Below are positions 1-8,812 of a DNA stretch of 64,000 nt, one piece after another. Location of the stretch: contig QFOD01000004.1 in NCBI GenBank assembly GCA_003241055.1, positions 248,001 to 312,000 of the forward strand, written 5' to 3'. The translations under genes and the position numbers were made by a program. Source of the DNA: Roseateles depolymerans. GTDB taxonomy: Bacteria; Pseudomonadota; Gammaproteobacteria; Burkholderiales; Burkholderiaceae_C. Under the pieces are notes generated by a model, which was not told the DNA's origin, ran no database searches, and worked only from the letters and a program-made list of their open reading frames with translations. Each line of letters opens with the position of its first letter. Positions within the stretch are counted from its first letter, which is position 1.

Positions 1-23
1 GCGTCGTAGGGGTCGTGGGTCAT
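1..23 (-). CDS. 5' end of an unidentified gene (runs off the left edge)
   Basis: An ATG on the minus strand at position 23 opens a frame reading MTHDPYDA to the window edge. A good ribosome binding site (AGGAG) lies about 8 bases upstream. Too little is present to name a product. It would follow the hydratase-like gene at 141-956 on the same strand, about 117 bp downstream, so it may belong to the same transcript. The intervening bases 24-140 hold no other gene. Confidence 0.4.
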
Positions 24-140
24 CGCGTGCTCCTGGGGTTGGAGCAACTCTAGGAACCCGCGGCCCGGCTGGGGATCGTGGCAGCCGGTGAGTTTTTGTA
101 GGGGAGGAACTACGAGGGGCGGTCAGGCCGCCTACGCCGC

Positions 141-956
141 CTACGCCGCGGTGCCCGCCTTCACGAGGCGTACGCCCACCTCCCCGCAGCCCGCAAACAC
201 ATGGCGCGACTGCTGGCCCGGCAGTACGTCGTGGACGCCGGTGATCATGCCGGTGGAGATCACGTCGCCTGCGCGCAGCGGCGCGCCCTGGGCGGCGCGC
301 TTGTTCAGCGTGAAGGCGAGGGCGCCCAGCGGGCCGGGCCTGAGCGCGACCTCGCCGGTGCCGACGGACTGCCCGTCGATGAAGGTCTCCACGGCGATGC
401 GCTCCAGTGCCTGCCAGTTCGACACCTCGGCCCCGATGACGACGCCCCAGTTGTTGCCGAAGTCGGAGATCACCGCCCCCGGGCCGAGGGCGTTCAGCGT
501 GGCCAGCGGGCTGCTGGCGATCTCGACGCCGATGTGCAGCGAGCGCACCAGCGGTGCCACCTCGTCGGCGGTCCAGTCGGTCTTGCCGGCCGGGGCGTCC
601 GCAGCGACGACGATGACGATCTCGGCCTCCACCGCGGCGAAGCCGCCCTCGAACACCGGGCAGACGGCCTGCTCGCCCACGGCGGGGCGGTGGAGGTTGG
701 CGCCGAAGGCCGGGCCGATCAGGCGCTCCTCGGGAAACTGGGTCGCAAAGGCGGGCGCCACGCGGGCGACCTTCCAGCCCTGCGCCGGCGCCGGCCAGCG
801 GGCCAGCGCGGCAGCCTGCACGGCATAGGCCTGCTCCAGCGTGGCGGGCAGCGGGCCGGGGTAGTCGGCCAGCGCGCGGCCGGCGGCGCGCGCGGCGGTG
901 AACTGCTCGGCAATGTGCTGCGCCTGCGCGGCGGTGAAGGGCGCGTGGTCGGCCAT
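141..956 (-). CDS. 2-keto-4-pentenoate hydratase / fumarylacetoacetate hydrolase family protein
   Basis: The 271-residue protein resembles MhpD-type 2-keto-4-pentenoate hydratases, which add water to 2-hydroxypenta-2,4-dienoate in meta-cleavage pathways. Seen in the sequence: an acidic metal-binding segment VEAEIVIVV near residue 110, then the family block HIGVEIASSPLA and DFGNNWGVVIG. The start is the ATG at 956, backed by an AGGAGAC ribosome binding site; a longer frame to 1007 lacks one. No other aromatic-degradation gene is visible, so the substrate cannot be inferred. Related enzymes in this superfamily also act as 2-oxo-acid decarboxylases. The gene stands 126 bp downstream of the response regulator and could be cotranscribed with it. 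Confidence 0.8.
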   Translation of the reverse strand: MADHAPFTAAQAQHIAEQFTAARAAGRALADYPGPLPATLEQAYAVQAAALARWPAPAQGWKVARVAPAFATQFPEERLIGPAFGANLHRPAVGEQAVCPVFEGGFAAVEAEIVIVVAADAPAGKTDWTADEVAPLVRSLHIGVEIASSPLATLNALGPGAVISDFGNNWGVVIGAEVSNWQALERIAVETFIDGQSVGTGEVALRPGPLGALAFTLNKRAAQGAPLRAGDVISTGMITGVHDVLPGQQSRHVFAGCGEVGVRLVKAGTAA

Positions 957-1082
957 CGATGTCTCCTGTTGTCGCGCCGGGCGCGGGGTGTGGTGTGGCG
1001 GCGGCAATCTACCTCAGCCCCTGTGCGGCGCGCCTCCGGGCAAACGCGCCACGCGCGCTGCCCTCCAGCCGCTTCAGGCGCT

Positions 1083-1757
1083 TCAGCCCGCGCCGGCGGC
1101 CTGTTCCAGGCGCACGGCGAACAGCGCCAGCTCCACGTCGTTGCGCACGCCTATCTTCTCGAGGATGCGGGCCCGGTAGGTGGAGACGGTGTTGGACGAC
1201 AGCACCAGCTGCTCGGCAATCTCGCCCACGCTGCGGCCGGCGGCCAGCAGCTGGAAGACCTGGTGCTCGCGGTGCGACAGGCGCTCATGCAGCGGCTGCT
1301 CGTCCTGCGCGGGCTTGCGTCCGCCGGCGCCCACCGCGCTGGCGAGCTGCTCGGCCACGCTGGGCGTGATGAACAGCTTGCCGCGCGCCACCTGGCGGAT
1401 GGCGTCGATCATCTGCTCGCTGTCGGCGCTCTTGTTCAGGTAGCCGGCGGCGCCCAGTTTCAGGCTGCGCACCGCGTACTGGCGGTCGGGGTAGGTGGAG
1501 AGCATCAGCACGGGCAGCCTGGGGAACTCACTCTTGAGGGTCTTGAGCACGTCCAGCCCGTCACGCTGGGGCATGGCGATGTCCAGCAGCACGACGTCGG
1601 GGCCGTCGCCCGCGGCCAGGCCCGCGCGCACCAGGCGCATCGCATCGGCACCGTTGGCGGCCTCGCCGATCACGCGCAGGTCGTCGGCCTCGGCCAGCAC
1701 CTGCTTGATGCCCTGGCGCACGATGAGGTGGTCGTCGCAGATCAGCACGCGGGTCAT
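1083..1757 (-). CDS. NarL/FixJ-family response regulator with LuxR-type DNA-binding domain
   Basis: The 224-residue protein has a receiver domain followed by a LuxR-type helix-turn-helix. The receiver carries the acidic pair near the N-terminus (ICDDH) and the phosphoacceptor Asp59 in VVLLDIAMP. The C-terminal domain begins LSHREHQVFQLLAAGRSV and contains the recognition helix region NTVSTYRARILEKI. Its ATG overlaps the stop of the upstream histidine kinase by 4 bases, so the two are translationally coupled and form a cognate pair. The regulated genes are not evident; the hydratase-like gene just downstream is one possibility. Confidence 0.9.
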   Translation of the reverse strand: MTRVLICDDHLIVRQGIKQVLAEADDLRVIGEAANGADAMRLVRAGLAAGDGPDVVLLDIAMPQRDGLDVLKTLKSEFPRLPVLMLSTYPDRQYAVRSLKLGAAGYLNKSADSEQMIDAIRQVARGKLFITPSVAEQLASAVGAGGRKPAQDEQPLHERLSHREHQVFQLLAAGRSVGEIAEQLVLSSNTVSTYRARILEKIGVRNDVELALFAVRLEQAAGAG

Positions 1758-2923
1758 GCGGGCTCCAGCGGCATCACCAGCCGCACCGTGGTGCCGCGGC
1801 CGGGCGCGGTGTCGATGCCGATGCGGCCGCCGAAGGGGGCGGCGCGCTCGCGCATGCCCATCACGCCGTAGCTGCGCGGGTCGGCCAGCGCGGCGGGGTC
1901 GGCGCCGACCCCGTCGTCCCGCACCTGCAGGTAAAGCACCGGGTGCGGGGGTGCGTCCACGTCCATGCGTATGGAGACATGTCGGGCGCGGGCGTGGCGG
2001 GCGATGTTGGAGAGCACCTCCTGGAAGATGCGGAACACCGCGATGGCCAGGCCGCCCTCGGGCGGCGGCACGTCGGCGGCGACGAACATCTTGAAGTCCA
2101 CCTCGCGCTCGTCGCTGCCGGCCAGCTGGAATTCCTGGGCCTGCCATTCCAGCGCGGCCCACAGGCCCTGGTGGTCGAGGATGCTGGGGCGCAGGTCGGT
2201 GATGATGCGGCCTACGGCGTCCACCGCGGTGTCGATGAGGCCGCCCATGCGGTCGCACTTGGCGCGCAGCGCGTCGCGCTGGGCGGCATCGCCGACGCGG
2301 CGCTCCAGCCAGCTCAGGTCCATCTTCAGCGCCACCAGCAGCGAGCCCAGTTCGTCGTGGATCTCGCGGGCGATGCGCTTGCGCTCGGTCTCGCGCACGG
2401 CCTCCAGGTGGTGGGCCAGCTCGCGCAGCTGGGCGGTGCGCTCGGCCACGCGGCGCTCCAGCTCGTCATGGCTGGCTCGCAGCAGGTCTTCGGCATGCTT
2501 GCGCGCCGAGATGTCGACGAAGCTGACCACCGCGCCCAGCACGCGCCCGTCCTCCACGATGGGGTGGCTGGTGTACTCGGCCGGGAAGGCCGAGCCGTCG
2601 GCCCGCCACAGCACCTCGCCGTCCAGGCGGCAGGCGCGGCCCTCGCGGAAGGCCTTGAAGATGGGGCAGTCGCACTCGGGGTAGTGGCGGCCGTCGGCAT
2701 GCGAGTGGTGGATGAGCTCGTGCATGTTGCGGCCGAGCACCTCTTCGGTGCGCAGGCCGATCAGCTCGCAGGCGGCGCGGTTCACGAAGGTGCATGTGCC
2801 GTCCATGCCGATGCCGTAGATCCCCTCGCCGGTGCTTTCCAGCAGCAGGCGCAGGCGGCGCGCGGCATCGTCGGTGGCGGCCGTGCCGGCCGCCGGCAGC
2901 CAGGGGGCGGTCTCGGGGAGCAT
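1754..2923 (-). CDS. PAS-domain sensor histidine kinase (NarL-type, HisKA_3)
   Basis: The 389-residue protein has no obvious membrane segment and is probably cytoplasmic. It has a PAS domain at about residues 22-140 with a histidine- and cysteine-containing loop (HHSHADGRHYPECDCPIF, residues 72-89), then a coiled-coil linker, a HisKA_3 dimerisation domain with phosphoacceptor His189 in RIAREIHDELGS, and an ATPase domain with DDGVGAD and GVMGMRERA motifs. The His/Cys loop occurs in a recognised subset of PAS kinases and may bind metal or cofactor or sense redox state; that is inference. It is coupled by a 4-base overlap to the response regulator downstream. Confidence 0.9.
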   Translation of the reverse strand: MLPETAPWLPAAGTAATDDAARRLRLLLESTGEGIYGIGMDGTCTFVNRAACELIGLRTEEVLGRNMHELIHHSHADGRHYPECDCPIFKAFREGRACRLDGEVLWRADGSAFPAEYTSHPIVEDGRVLGAVVSFVDISARKHAEDLLRASHDELERRVAERTAQLRELAHHLEAVRETERKRIAREIHDELGSLLVALKMDLSWLERRVGDAAQRDALRAKCDRMGGLIDTAVDAVGRIITDLRPSILDHQGLWAALEWQAQEFQLAGSDEREVDFKMFVAADVPPPEGGLAIAVFRIFQEVLSNIARHARARHVSIRMDVDAPPHPVLYLQVRDDGVGADPAALADPRSYGVMGMRERAAPFGGRIGIDTAPGRGTTVRLVMPLEPA

Positions 2924-2965
2924 GACCTGGCACGCGCAAGAGGCGTACCAGCGGGCGCGCCCGCC

Positions 2966-3640
2966 TCAGGCCTCGGCGTTCTCGAAGCTGCGCAGCTCCA
3001 CCAGCAGGTCGGCGAAGCGGTCACCCTGCACCATCACGTGGCCGCGCATCGCCTGGGCCGCCTGTTCGGGCTCGTTGGCGCGTATCGCGTCCAGCACGGC
3101 CTGATGCTCGGCCAGCGAGCGCTGCAGGCGGTTGCGTACGCGCAGCTGCAGGCGCCGGTAGGGCCGCAGCTTGCGCTGCAGCGAGAAGGCCTGCTCGATC
3201 AGGTACTCGTTCTGCGCGGCGCGGTAGACGGCCTGGTGGAACTCTTCGTTGGCGTAGAAGTAGGCGTCGGGGTCGCCGGCCTGGGCGGCCTGTTCGCAGC
3301 GCTCGTGCATGGCCTGCAGGCGGGCCAGCGCGTCGTCCTTGATGCGGCGCGCGGCCAGCCGGGCCGACATGGCCTCCAGTTCGGCCATCACCTCGAACAT
3401 CTCCACCAGCCGGGCCGGCGACAGCTGGGCCACGACGGCGCCACGCCGCGGGCGTATTTCCACCAAGCCCTCACCGGCCAGCAGGCTCAGCGTCTCGCGT
3501 ATCGGGGTGCGGGACACGCCAAAGCGTGCCGCCAGTTCCAGCTCGTCCAGGTGGGTGCCAGGTTTGAGCTTGCCGGTGGCGACCTCTTCCTCGATGGTTT
3601 CGCGCAGTTGTTCCGACAGTCGTTGCGATGCGGTGGCCAT
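2966..3640 (-). CDS. GntR-family (FadR/FCD subfamily) regulator, likely repressor of the malonate operon
   Basis: The 224-residue protein has an N-terminal winged helix (ARFGVSRTPIRETLSLLAGEGLVEIRPRRGAVV) and a C-terminal helical FCD ligand domain with metal-type histidines (NEEFHQAVY, LAEHQAVL, MRGHVMV). It is divergent from the TRAP-mdc operon, which fits the known arrangement in Acinetobacter and rhizobia, where GntR proteins MdcY and MatR repress malonate genes. A perfect inverted repeat at 3706-3720 lies in the shared promoter region. The ATG at 3640 gives the usual family length; a TTG at 3664 would add eight residues. Neither start has a convincing ribosome binding site. Confidence 0.88.
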   Translation of the reverse strand: MATASQRLSEQLRETIEEEVATGKLKPGTHLDELELAARFGVSRTPIRETLSLLAGEGLVEIRPRRGAVVAQLSPARLVEMFEVMAELEAMSARLAARRIKDDALARLQAMHERCEQAAQAGDPDAYFYANEEFHQAVYRAAQNEYLIEQAFSLQRKLRPYRRLQLRVRNRLQRSLAEHQAVLDAIRANEPEQAAQAMRGHVMVQGDRFADLLVELRSFENAEA

Positions 3641-3705
3641 GGTGTCAGCAATGTTTCGCGACAAGCATAAGGCACGAAGATCTGATCAAAGGCCACTTCG
3701 GGTTT

Positions 3706-3720
3706 GTTTGTAATACAAAC
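3706..3720. promoter_or_regulatory. Putative GntR operator in the regulator/TRAP divergent promoter
   Basis: The sequence GTTTGT-AAT-ACAAAC is a perfect 6-bp inverted repeat with a 3-bp centre. It lies in the 184-bp region between the GntR gene and the TRAP substrate-binding protein. It resembles the TTGTATACAA-type sites of malonate regulators of this family, except for one extra central base. Binding by the neighbouring regulator is inferred. Confidence 0.6.
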
Positions 3721-3824
3721 ATCTCGCAAATTTATACATGGCGACGTAGGATCGCCGCATAGACGTTCATCGGACCGCGCAAGGGCTTGCGTGGCCGGGG
3801 TCGTCCGTCATCGAGGAGACACCC

Positions 3825-4844
3825 ATGACACTTTCCCGTCGTCATCTGCTGCAGGCCGCTGGTGGCCTGGGTCTGGCCGGCTTCGGTTCTGGCGCGCTGG
3901 CCCAGGCGGGCGGCCTGAAGATTTCCCATCAGTTCCCCAGCGGTTCGTTGACGGAAGGCGACTTCCGCGACCGCCTGTGCCGGCGCTTCGCGGCCGAGGT
4001 GGAGAAGCGCACGAGCGGCGCGCTCAAGGCCTCGGTCTACCCGGGTTCGTCGCTGATGAAGACCAATGCGCAGTTCTCCGCGATGCGCAAGGGCGCGCTG
4101 GACATGAGCCTGGTGCCGCTGTCCTACGCCGGCGGCGAGGTGCCCGAGACCAACATCGGCCTGATGCCTGCGCTGGTGCCCAGCTACGAGCAGGGCGCGC
4201 AATGGAAGAACGCCGAGGTGGGCAAGCGCCTGGCCAAGGTGCTGGACGAGAAGGGCGTCATCATCGTCAGCTGGATCTGGCAGGCCGGCGGTGTCGCCTG
4301 CCGCACCCGTCCGCTGGTGACGCCGGACGATGCCAAGGGCCTGAAGGTGCGCGGCGGCAGCCGCGAGATGGACCTGATGTTCAAGCAGGCCGGCGCCTCG
4401 GTGATCTCGCTGCCGTCCAACGAGATCTATGCCGCGATGCAGACCGGCGCGATGGAGGCGGCGATGACGTCCTCCACCAGCTTCATCTCCTTCAAGCTGG
4501 AGGAGATCGCCAAATACCTGACCACCGGCCGCAACAAGACCTACTGGTTCATGCTGGAGCCGCTGATGATCTCCAAGGAGATCTTCAGCAAGCTGCCCAA
4601 GGCACAGCAGGACGTGCTGATGGCCGTGGGCGCCGAGCTGGAGGGCTTTGCCCGCGAGGCCGCGCAGGCCGACGACCGCCTGGCCGCCGAGATCTACGCC
4701 AAGGCCGGCGCCAAGGTCTTCGACATCGACGCCAAGGTGCTGGGCCAGTGGCAGGCGATCGCCCGCGACACCGCCTGGAAGGATTTCGGCGCCAAGAACG
4801 AGAGCTGCGCCGGCCTGCTGGCCGCCGCCCAGAAGCTGCTCTGA
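3825..4844 (+). CDS. TRAP transporter periplasmic substrate-binding protein (DctP family)
   Basis: The 339-residue protein is the solute receptor of a tripartite ATP-independent periplasmic transporter. It begins with a twin-arginine-like signal (SRRHLLQAAGGLGLAGFGSG) and a likely cleavage after ALAQA. The mature part shows DctP features such as ISHQFPSGS, RFAAEVEKRTSGALKASVYPGS and the ligand-contact region KGLKVRGGSREMD. The start has a GAGGAG ribosome binding site. Genes for the small and large membrane subunits follow immediately, then the malonate decarboxylase operon, so malonate is the likely ligand, as proposed for MatPQM of Sinorhizobium. The ligand is inferred from context. Confidence 0.9.
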   Translation: MTLSRRHLLQAAGGLGLAGFGSGALAQAGGLKISHQFPSGSLTEGDFRDRLCRRFAAEVEKRTSGALKASVYPGSSLMKTNAQFSAMRKGALDMSLVPLSYAGGEVPETNIGLMPALVPSYEQGAQWKNAEVGKRLAKVLDEKGVIIVSWIWQAGGVACRTRPLVTPDDAKGLKVRGGSREMDLMFKQAGASVISLPSNEIYAAMQTGAMEAAMTSSTSFISFKLEEIAKYLTTGRNKTYWFMLEPLMISKEIFSKLPKAQQDVLMAVGAELEGFAREAAQADDRLAAEIYAKAGAKVFDIDAKVLGQWQAIARDTAWKDFGAKNESCAGLLAAAQKLL

Positions 4845-4845
4845 C

Positions 4846-5430
4846 ATGGGCGCGCACGACCTGACCCCGGGCGCCCAGGCCCGGATCGACCCCTGCCTGC
4901 CGGCAGTGCTGCGGCCGCTGGCGCAGCTGATGATCTGGGTCAACCGCGTGATGGTGGGCCTGGGCATGCTGGCGCTGCTGGCGGCCTCGCTGATCCTCAC
5001 CTCCTCGGTGGCCTCGCGCTACTTCTTCAAGGCTTCCACCGACTGGCAGGACGAGGCCTCGGTGTTCTGCCTGGTGGGCACCACCTTCCTGTGCAGCGCC
5101 TTCCTGCAGTCGCTGCGCGGCCATGTGGGCATCGAGGCCGTCGTCGGTCTGATGCCCGTGTGGGCCAATCGCGTGCGCCAGGCACTGGTGGACCTGATGT
5201 GCCTGCTGTTCTGCGCCTTCTTTGCGTGGAAGTCGTGGGCGCTGTTCCACGAGGCCTGGGTGGACGGCCAGACGACCTCGTCGTCCTGGGCGCCACCGCT
5301 GTGGATTCCCTATGGGCTGATGTCGCTGGGCATGACGCTGGTGACGATTCAATTCCTGCTGCAGTGCACCGCCAGCCTGAATGCGCTGCGGCCCGCCGTG
5401 GCGCGCGCCGCCGAGGAGATTGCCGCATGA
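4846..5430 (+). CDS. TRAP transporter small permease subunit (DctQ family)
   Basis: The 194-residue protein has about four hydrophobic segments, near residues 28-55, 72-92, 112-130 and 150-172, as expected for the DctQ subunit that bridges the receptor and the large permease. Characteristic features are the RYFF motif after the first membrane segment and WQDEASVFCLVGTTFLCSA. The ATG at 4846 lies one base after the stop of the receptor gene; longer frames in this phase overlap that gene. It ends overlapping the start of the large subunit by 4 bases. Confidence 0.88.
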   Translation: MGAHDLTPGAQARIDPCLPAVLRPLAQLMIWVNRVMVGLGMLALLAASLILTSSVASRYFFKASTDWQDEASVFCLVGTTFLCSAFLQSLRGHVGIEAVVGLMPVWANRVRQALVDLMCLLFCAFFAWKSWALFHEAWVDGQTTSSSWAPPLWIPYGLMSLGMTLVTIQFLLQCTASLNALRPAVARAAEEIAA

Positions 5431-6791
5431 GCATGCTGGCTTTGGGTTTGCTGTTCGGCGCGGTGACGCTGATCATCATGTTCTCGGGCGCCCCCATCGC
5501 ATTCGCGCTGGGCAGCGTCGCGATGATCTTCATGGTCGGTTTCATGCCGGCGTCCGCGCTGGACACGGTCACGCAGAACGTCTACGAGGAGATGGCCAGC
5601 ATCACGCTGCTGTCGATCCCGCTGTTCATCCTGAAAGGCGCGGCGATCGGGCGATCACGGGCGGGCCAGGATCTCTACGCCGCCATCCACGTGTGGCTGA
5701 ACAAGCTGCCGGGCGGCCTGGGCATCGCCAACGTGTTTGCCTGTGCGCTGTTCGCGGCGATGGCCGGCTCCAGCCCGGCCACCTGCTCGGCCATCGGCGC
5801 CTCGGGCATTCCGGAGATGCGCAAGCGCGGCTACTCGCCGGGCTTTGCAGCCGGCATCATCGCGGCCGGCGGCACGCTGGGCATCCTGCTGCCGCCGTCC
5901 ATCACGATGATCCTGTACGCGGTGGCGGCCGAGCAGTCGCTGGGGCGGCTGTTCCTGGCCGGCATAGGCCCGGGCGTGCTGCTGGTGGCGCTGTTCGCGC
6001 TGTGGGCCGTCATCAACTACCGGCGCGAGTACCGCCGGGCGCAGGCGGCCTACACGGCCCGCGGCGTGCCGTCCGCACTGCTGAACCACGACCAGTTCAC
6101 GCTGCGCGAGAAGCTCGAGATGCTGCCGCGGGTGCTGCCCTTCGTGGTGCTGCTGATCGGCGTGATGGTGGCGCTGTACGGCGGTTTTGCGACGCCGTCC
6201 GAGACGGCGGGCCTGGGCGCGGTGCTGGCGCTGGTGCTGATCGCCATCGTCTACCGCGTCTGGCGGCCGCGCGACGTGACGCCCATACTCACCGCCACGC
6301 TGAAGGAGTCGACCATGCTGATGTTCATCATCGGCATGTCGCTGCTGTTCTCCTATGTGATGAGCTACCTGCACATCAGCCAGGAGGCGGCCAACTGGAT
6401 CGTGGGGCTGCAGCTGTCCAAGTGGCTGCTGCTGGCGACGGTGCTGCTGCTGGTGATCGTGCTGGGCTTCTTCCTGCCGCCGGTCAGCATCATCCTGATG
6501 CTGGCGCCCATCATCCTGCCGCCGCTGAAGGCTGCGGGCTTCGACCTGATCTGGTTCGGCGTGCTGATGACCATCGTGATGGAGACCGGCCTCATCCACC
6601 CGCCGGTGGGCCTGAACATCTTCGTCATCAAGAACATCGCACCCGACATCCCGCTGCGCGACATCATCTGGGGCGTGATGCCCTTCGTCGGGATGATGTT
6701 CCTGGCGGTGCTGCTGATCTGCGTGTTCCCCGGCATCGCGACCGGCCTGCCCGACGCCATCATGGGCGCGCTGCCCGGCACGGGCCACTGA
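5427..6791 (+). CDS. TRAP transporter large permease subunit (DctM family)
   Basis: The 454-residue protein has about 12 hydrophobic segments and typical DctM sequence: FSGAPIAFALG near the start, IPLFILKGAAIGRS, AMAGSSPATCSAIG, GYSPGFAAGIIAAGGTLGILLPPSI and the C-terminal HPPVGLNIFVIKNIAPD. It forms the Na+-coupled translocation channel with the small subunit. The start overlaps the preceding stop (ATGA) and follows a GAGGAG site. It ends 10 bases before mdcA with an AAGGAGG site between, tying transport to malonate breakdown. Confidence 0.92.
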   Translation: MSMLALGLLFGAVTLIIMFSGAPIAFALGSVAMIFMVGFMPASALDTVTQNVYEEMASITLLSIPLFILKGAAIGRSRAGQDLYAAIHVWLNKLPGGLGIANVFACALFAAMAGSSPATCSAIGASGIPEMRKRGYSPGFAAGIIAAGGTLGILLPPSITMILYAVAAEQSLGRLFLAGIGPGVLLVALFALWAVINYRREYRRAQAAYTARGVPSALLNHDQFTLREKLEMLPRVLPFVVLLIGVMVALYGGFATPSETAGLGAVLALVLIAIVYRVWRPRDVTPILTATLKESTMLMFIIGMSLLFSYVMSYLHISQEAANWIVGLQLSKWLLLATVLLLVIVLGFFLPPVSIILMLAPIILPPLKAAGFDLIWFGVLMTIVMETGLIHPPVGLNIFVIKNIAPDIPLRDIIWGVMPFVGMMFLAVLLICVFPGIATGLPDAIMGALPGTGH

Positions 6792-6801
6792 AGGAGGCGG
6801 C

Positions 6802-8472
6802 ATGAGCGATCTGTCCTCTCCCGCGCGCTGGCAGCAGCGCGCGCAGCGCCGCCGTGCGCGGCTGGCGCGCGCGGCCGCCACCGGCCTGCCGCGCCAGCTG
6901 GGCGCCGAGCGCGCGGTGGACCTGCTGGAGGCGCTGCTGGAGCCGGGCGACCGGGTCTGCCTGGAAGGCGACAACCAGAAGCAGGCCGACTGCCTGGCCC
7001 GCGCGCTCACGCAGGTGGACCCGGCCCATGTGCACGACCTGCACATGGTGCAGTCGGTGCTGGCGCTGCCCGAGCATCTGGACGTGTTCGAGCGCGGCAT
7101 CGCCAGCCGGCTGGACTTCTCCTTCGCCGGCCCCCAGGCCCAGCGCCTGGCCGGCCTGGTGTCCAAGGGGCGGCTGCAGATCGGCGCCATCCACACCTAC
7201 CTGGAGCTGTTCAGCCGCTACTTCGTGGACCTGACCCCGCAGGTGTCGCTGATCGCCGCACAGTCGGCCGACGCCGAGGGCAATCTCTTCACCGGCCCCA
7301 ACACCGAGGACACGCCGGCCATCGTCGAGGCCACGGCCTTCAGCGGCGGCCTCGTCATCGCCCAGGTCAACGAGATCGTCGACCGCGTGCCGCGCGTGGA
7401 CGTGCCGGCCGGCTGGGTGGACTTCGTCGTTCTGGCCGACAAGCCCAATGTCATCGAGCCGCTGTTCACCCGCGACCCCGCACAGATCAGCGAGGTGCAG
7501 GTGCTGATGGCCATGATGGCCATCAAGGGCATCTACGCCGAGTACGGCGTGCAGCGCCTCAACCACGGCATAGGTTTCGACACCGCGGCCATCGAGCTGC
7601 TGTTGCCCACCTACGGCGAGCAGCTGGGCCTCAAGGGCAAGATCTGCCAGCACTGGGCGCTGAACCCGCACCCGGCGCTGATCCCGGCCATCGAGGCCGG
7701 CTGGGTGCAGTCCATCCACTCCTTCGGCTCCGAGCTGGGCATGGAGGACTACATCCGCGCCCGCTCCGATCTCTTCTTCACCGGGCCCGACGGCTCGCTG
7801 CGCAGCAACCGCGCCTTCTGCCAGGCCGCGGGCCATTACGCCTGCGACCTCTTCATCGGCTCCACGCTGCAGATGGACCTGGACGCCAACAGCTCCACTG
7901 CCACGCTGGGCCGCATCGCCGGCTTCGGCGGCGCGCCCAATATGGGCGCCGATGCGCGCGGCCGCCGCCACGTGAGCCCGGCCTGGCTCAAGGCCGGACA
8001 GCAGGCGCGCGCGGGGCTCACCGGTGCGCGTGGCGCGCCGCGTGGCCAGAAGCTGGTGGTGCAGATGGTGGAAACCTTCCGCGAGCACATGCAGCCGGCC
8101 TTCGTGGAGCGGCTGGACGCCTGGACATTGGCCGAGCAGGCCGGCATGGAGCTGCCGCCCATCATGATCTACGGCGAGGACGTGACGCATGTGCTGACCG
8201 AGGAGGGGTTGGCCAACCTGCTGCTGTGCCGCACCGACGAAGAGCGCGAGCAGGCCATACGCGGCGTGGCCGGCTACACCGCGGTGGGCCTGGCGCGTGA
8301 CCACCGAGCGGTGGAGAACCTGCGCGACCGCGGCGTGATCCGCCGGCCGGCTGATCTGGGCATAGACGCCCGCGACGCCACCCGCAATCTGCTGGCCGCG
8401 CGCTCCATGCGCGACCTGGTGCGTGCTTCCGGCGGCCTGTACCGGCCGCCCAGCCGCTTCCGCAACTGGTGA
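6802..8472 (+). CDS. mdcA: Malonate decarboxylase alpha subunit (acetyl-S-ACP:malonate ACP transferase)
   Basis: The 556-residue protein is MdcA, which swaps acetate for malonate on the thiol of the acyl carrier protein and so starts each catalytic cycle. Recognisable segments are GDRVCLEGDNQKQADCLARAL, VDPAHVHDLHMVQSVLALP, the CoA-transferase-like SADAEGNLFTGPNTEDTP and NSSTATLGRIAGFGGAPNMG. The length is normal for the family. It is the first enzyme gene of a tight operon mdcACDEGBH behind a TRAP transporter and is preceded by a strong AAGGAGG site. Confidence 0.96.
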   Translation: MSDLSSPARWQQRAQRRRARLARAAATGLPRQLGAERAVDLLEALLEPGDRVCLEGDNQKQADCLARALTQVDPAHVHDLHMVQSVLALPEHLDVFERGIASRLDFSFAGPQAQRLAGLVSKGRLQIGAIHTYLELFSRYFVDLTPQVSLIAAQSADAEGNLFTGPNTEDTPAIVEATAFSGGLVIAQVNEIVDRVPRVDVPAGWVDFVVLADKPNVIEPLFTRDPAQISEVQVLMAMMAIKGIYAEYGVQRLNHGIGFDTAAIELLLPTYGEQLGLKGKICQHWALNPHPALIPAIEAGWVQSIHSFGSELGMEDYIRARSDLFFTGPDGSLRSNRAFCQAAGHYACDLFIGSTLQMDLDANSSTATLGRIAGFGGAPNMGADARGRRHVSPAWLKAGQQARAGLTGARGAPRGQKLVVQMVETFREHMQPAFVERLDAWTLAEQAGMELPPIMIYGEDVTHVLTEEGLANLLLCRTDEEREQAIRGVAGYTAVGLARDHRAVENLRDRGVIRRPADLGIDARDATRNLLAARSMRDLVRASGGLYRPPSRFRNW

Positions 8473-8482
8473 GGAGGCCGCG

Positions 8483-8812
8483 ATGGATGTCGGTCTGGAA
8501 ACGCTGAACTACGACTTCGACGGCAGCACGCCGGCCGGGGCCTTCGCGCCCGTGCTGGTGGGCGTGGTGGGCTCGGGCAATCTGGAGGTGCTGCTGGAGC
8601 CGGCCGAGGGCGGGCGCTGCGCGGTGCAGGTGCAGACCTCGGCGCGCGGCTTCGGCCCGATCTGGCAGGCGGTGCTGGGCGACTTCCAGCGCCGCCACGG
8701 CCTGGCCGGCGTGCGCCTGAGCCTGCACGACATGGGCGCCACGCCGGCGGTGGTGAGCCTGCGCCTGGAGCAGGCGGTGGCCGAATGGCGCGACCAGCGG
8801 AGGCCCGCATGA
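8483..8812 (+). CDS. mdcC: Malonate decarboxylase acyl carrier protein (delta subunit)
   Basis: The 109-residue protein is the acyl carrier that bears a 2'-(5''-triphosphoribosyl)-3'-dephospho-CoA group. The attachment serine is most likely Ser31 in the conserved VVGSGNLEVLLEP segment. Substrate stays bound as malonyl-S-ACP during decarboxylation. The ATG at 8483 is chosen because of the GAGGAG site directly upstream; a longer frame overlaps mdcA. The last bases overlap the mdcD start (ATGA). Confidence 0.93.
   Translation: MDVGLETLNYDFDGSTPAGAFAPVLVGVVGSGNLEVLLEPAEGGRCAVQVQTSARGFGPIWQAVLGDFQRRHGLAGVRLSLHDMGATPAVVSLRLEQAVAEWRDQRRPA

Noticed and set aside
131..150. Direct repeat CCTACGCCG twice at the end of the hydratase gene.
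   Set aside because: Short, only two copies, and explained by biased codons at the C-terminus.
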